The translations under genes were made by a program, and so were the position numbers. The notes under the pieces are model-generated. The model was not told the DNA's origin. It saw nothing but the letters and a program-made list of their open reading frames with translations, and did not search any database. DNA of 6,033 nt from Nitriliruptor sp040882055 (GTDB taxonomy: Bacteria; Actinomycetota; Nitriliruptoria; Nitriliruptorales; Nitriliruptoraceae). Positions 4,683 through 6,033 of this stretch are shown here, in pieces. Position 1 is the stretch's first letter; every line of letters begins with the position of its first letter. The stretch is taken from contig JBBECA010000030.1 in assembly GCA_040882055.1 (NCBI GenBank), positions 1 through 6,033 on the forward strand, written 5' to 3'.

Positions 4683-5969
4683 TCAACTCACCTGCAGCAG
4701 GGCGATGGCGCCCACCAGGCACAGGATGCCGAGCAGGTCCATCGCGGCGGTCACGACCGGGATCCCGTGGTTGTCGGGGTCGAGGCCGTAGCGGAACGAG
4801 GTCACGGCCGCGGCGTACGCCACGACCAGGATGAGCACGGTGGCGAACAGCCCGGCGAGCCCGGCGATCGCGAGGATCGTCCAGGGCGGTCCGGGTGTCA
4901 GGCCGGCGAGGAGCGCTCCGGCCCAGCCGATGATGCCGACGCCGGTGAAGCCGACGAGCGCGAGCAGGCCGGTCAGGGAGAAGTCCAGCGCCGCCGCTCG
5001 GCCGGGCGTCTTGCGCGGTTCCACGAGGCCGATGTGCAGCTTGCTCGCGAGCCGGCTCGAGAGGATGCCGCCGAGCGAGCCACAGTTGGCGATGAAGGGG
5101 GGGATCAGCACGAGCACCGCCGGCAACGCGAGCAGTTGCTCGGCGCGCGTCTCGAGCACCGTCCCGGCGATCACGCTGACGACGGTCGCGATCGAGAGGA
5201 CCGCCAGGGACTCGCGGATGATGCGACGGGTCGGGGGATCGGGGTGGCGCCACCCGAGGACGGCCGCGGCGACGCCGGCGAGGACCCCGAGGATGCCGAT
5301 GCCGATGCCGAGCGCATCGATGTGGAGCAGCAGGGTCGCCCCGATGAGCGCGGGGAGGCCGACGAGGTCCCCCGCTGCGGTGATCATCGGCGCGCCGACG
5401 TCGTCGACGTCCCACCCGCGGCGTTCCGCTTGCCGGGTGAGCACGACCGCGGCGAGGGCCATGACCACCGACGAGACGACGGCGCCGACGAGGGACACCG
5501 CGGTCAGCCGGAGCAGATCGATCGACGGCAGCCCGAGGACGGCGCTCGCGATCCACGCCACCAGCGCGATGAGCAGCGCTGTCGCGACGCTGAGGTAGGC
5601 CGCGCTCTCGAGCTGGCGGCCGAGGAAGGTCTCGCGGCGGATCTCCGGCGTGTACTGCCCGGTGAGCATGCCGGTCCCGAGCCGGGCCGTCAGCGCACCG
5701 AAGATCGCCCCCCGGACGCCGATCGCGGCCGGGATCAGGACCAGCAGACCCGGGAAGCGCTCGAGCGAGTCGCCCGCGGAGCCGAGCACCAACCCGGCCA
5801 CGAGCGTGGCAGCCAGGCCGATGGCGAGCGCCGTCGTGCCCGCCCGGATGCTCCGGGCCTCCTGCGACCAGTAGCTGCGGACCTCGGCGACCGGCATCCC
5901 GAGGCTCCGGCCGAGGGTGACCAGCGGGCCGGGCACCCGGCCGGCGAGGTGGCGGCGCCGGTCGGCCAC
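4683..5969 (-). CDS. tandem MgtE/SLC41-type divalent-cation permease (COG1824-like)
   Basis: A 428-residue membrane protein, probably a magnesium or other divalent-cation transporter. It has two homologous halves of about 190 residues, each with a pore segment and several membrane helices. Half 1 shows LIPAAIGVRGAIFGALTARL (78-97), resembling the SLC41 'LxGLKGNLxxxLxSRL' motif; half 2 shows LIPPFIANCGSLGGILSSRL (288-307). Each half also carries the MgtE-type helix with a membrane Asp: GAPMITAAGDLVG (D201) and GIPVVTAAMDLLG (D411). That Asp lines the Mg2+ pore in characterised MgtE. The cytosolic N domain and CBS pair of standard MgtE are missing; only about 45 hydrophilic residues precede helix 1. 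The two-base-spaced downstream gene with RCK_C domains probably supplies the sensing function. I prefer GTG 5969 because AGGAGG (5980-5975) lies five bases upstream; an in-frame TTG at 5987 would add six residues but lacks such a site. Confidence 0.87.
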   Translation of the reverse strand: MADRRRHLAGRVPGPLVTLGRSLGMPVAEVRSYWSQEARSIRAGTTALAIGLAATLVAGLVLGSAGDSLERFPGLLVLIPAAIGVRGAIFGALTARLGTGMLTGQYTPEIRRETFLGRQLESAAYLSVATALLIALVAWIASAVLGLPSIDLLRLTAVSLVGAVVSSVVMALAAVVLTRQAERRGWDVDDVGAPMITAAGDLVGLPALIGATLLLHIDALGIGIGILGVLAGVAAAVLGWRHPDPPTRRIIRESLAVLSIATVVSVIAGTVLETRAEQLLALPAVLVLIPPFIANCGSLGGILSSRLASKLHIGLVEPRKTPGRAAALDFSLTGLLALVGFTGVGIIGWAGALLAGLTPGPPWTILAIAGLAGLFATVLILVVAYAAAVTSFRYGLDPDNHGIPVVTAAMDLLGILCLVGAIALLQVS

Positions 5970-6026
5970 CTCGTCCTCCTGCTCCAACGTCGGTGCGTCC
6001 GCGCGAGCGTCACGGACGGTGGCCGG

Positions 6027-6032
6027 AGCCTA
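6027..6032 (-). promoter_or_regulatory. candidate -10 box (TAGGCT) for the transporter operon
   Basis: On the minus strand TAGGCT reads from 6032 to 6027, 57 bases before the preferred GTG start at 5969. It sits in the same 9-base context, CTAGGCTCC, as the box before the acyl-CoA dehydrogenase gene. The window ends here, so any -35 box is out of view. Confidence 0.4.
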
Positions 6033-6033
6033 G

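Noticed and set aside
3379..4791. Plus-strand open frame of 470 codons
   Set aside because: Antisense to the PhoU/TrkA-C gene, whose domains are clear on the minus strand.
4681..5556. N-terminal extension of the PhoU/TrkA-C frame (706 codons in total)
   Set aside because: The extension lies in a different frame of the permease gene and is Arg/Pro/His-rich; ATG 4680 with AGGTGAG six bases upstream is the real start.

Overview
The window is very GC-rich, densely coded DNA with heavy GC bias at third codon positions, GTG start codons, GGAGG-type ribosome binding sites and TAGGCT-type -10 boxes. This suggests a high-GC actinobacterium. A deep-branching, often halophilic lineage such as Nitriliruptoria/Euzebya is a guess based on gene content and is not proven. 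No tRNA, rRNA, CRISPR array, insertion sequence or phage gene is visible.

Left half, plus strand: the last codons of an upstream gene end at 67, with a tail that could be a biotin-protein ligase C-terminus. A TAGGCT promoter candidate then precedes an acyl-CoA dehydrogenase (133-1272). Its stop overlaps the start of a dimethylargininase-like amidinohydrolase (1269-2036) in a GTGA junction, so the two are probably translationally coupled. A weak hairpin and an 85-base gap separate them from an unrecognised 266-residue soluble protein (2122-2922) that has its own strong ribosome binding site.

Middle: a perfect 13-bp inverted repeat at 2933-2960 lies between convergent genes and should terminate transcription from both sides. 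On the minus strand a small exported protein (2978-3268) has a very acidic, repetitive mature part. The 167-base gap 3269-3435 holds its ribosome binding site and two hairpin-forming inverted repeats, but no gene.

Right half, minus strand: a two-gene operon. The promoter-proximal gene (4683-5969) is a membrane protein made of two fused MgtE/SLC41-type permease halves, without the cytosolic N and CBS domains of standard bacterial MgtE. Two bases downstream is a soluble protein (3436-4680) made of two tandem PhoU-like plus TrkA-C (RCK_C) units. The pair corresponds to the COG1824 permease and COG3273 PhoU/TrkA-C protein best known from archaea. The likely job is divalent-cation transport gated by a separate ligand-sensing subunit. 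This is the most interesting part of the window.
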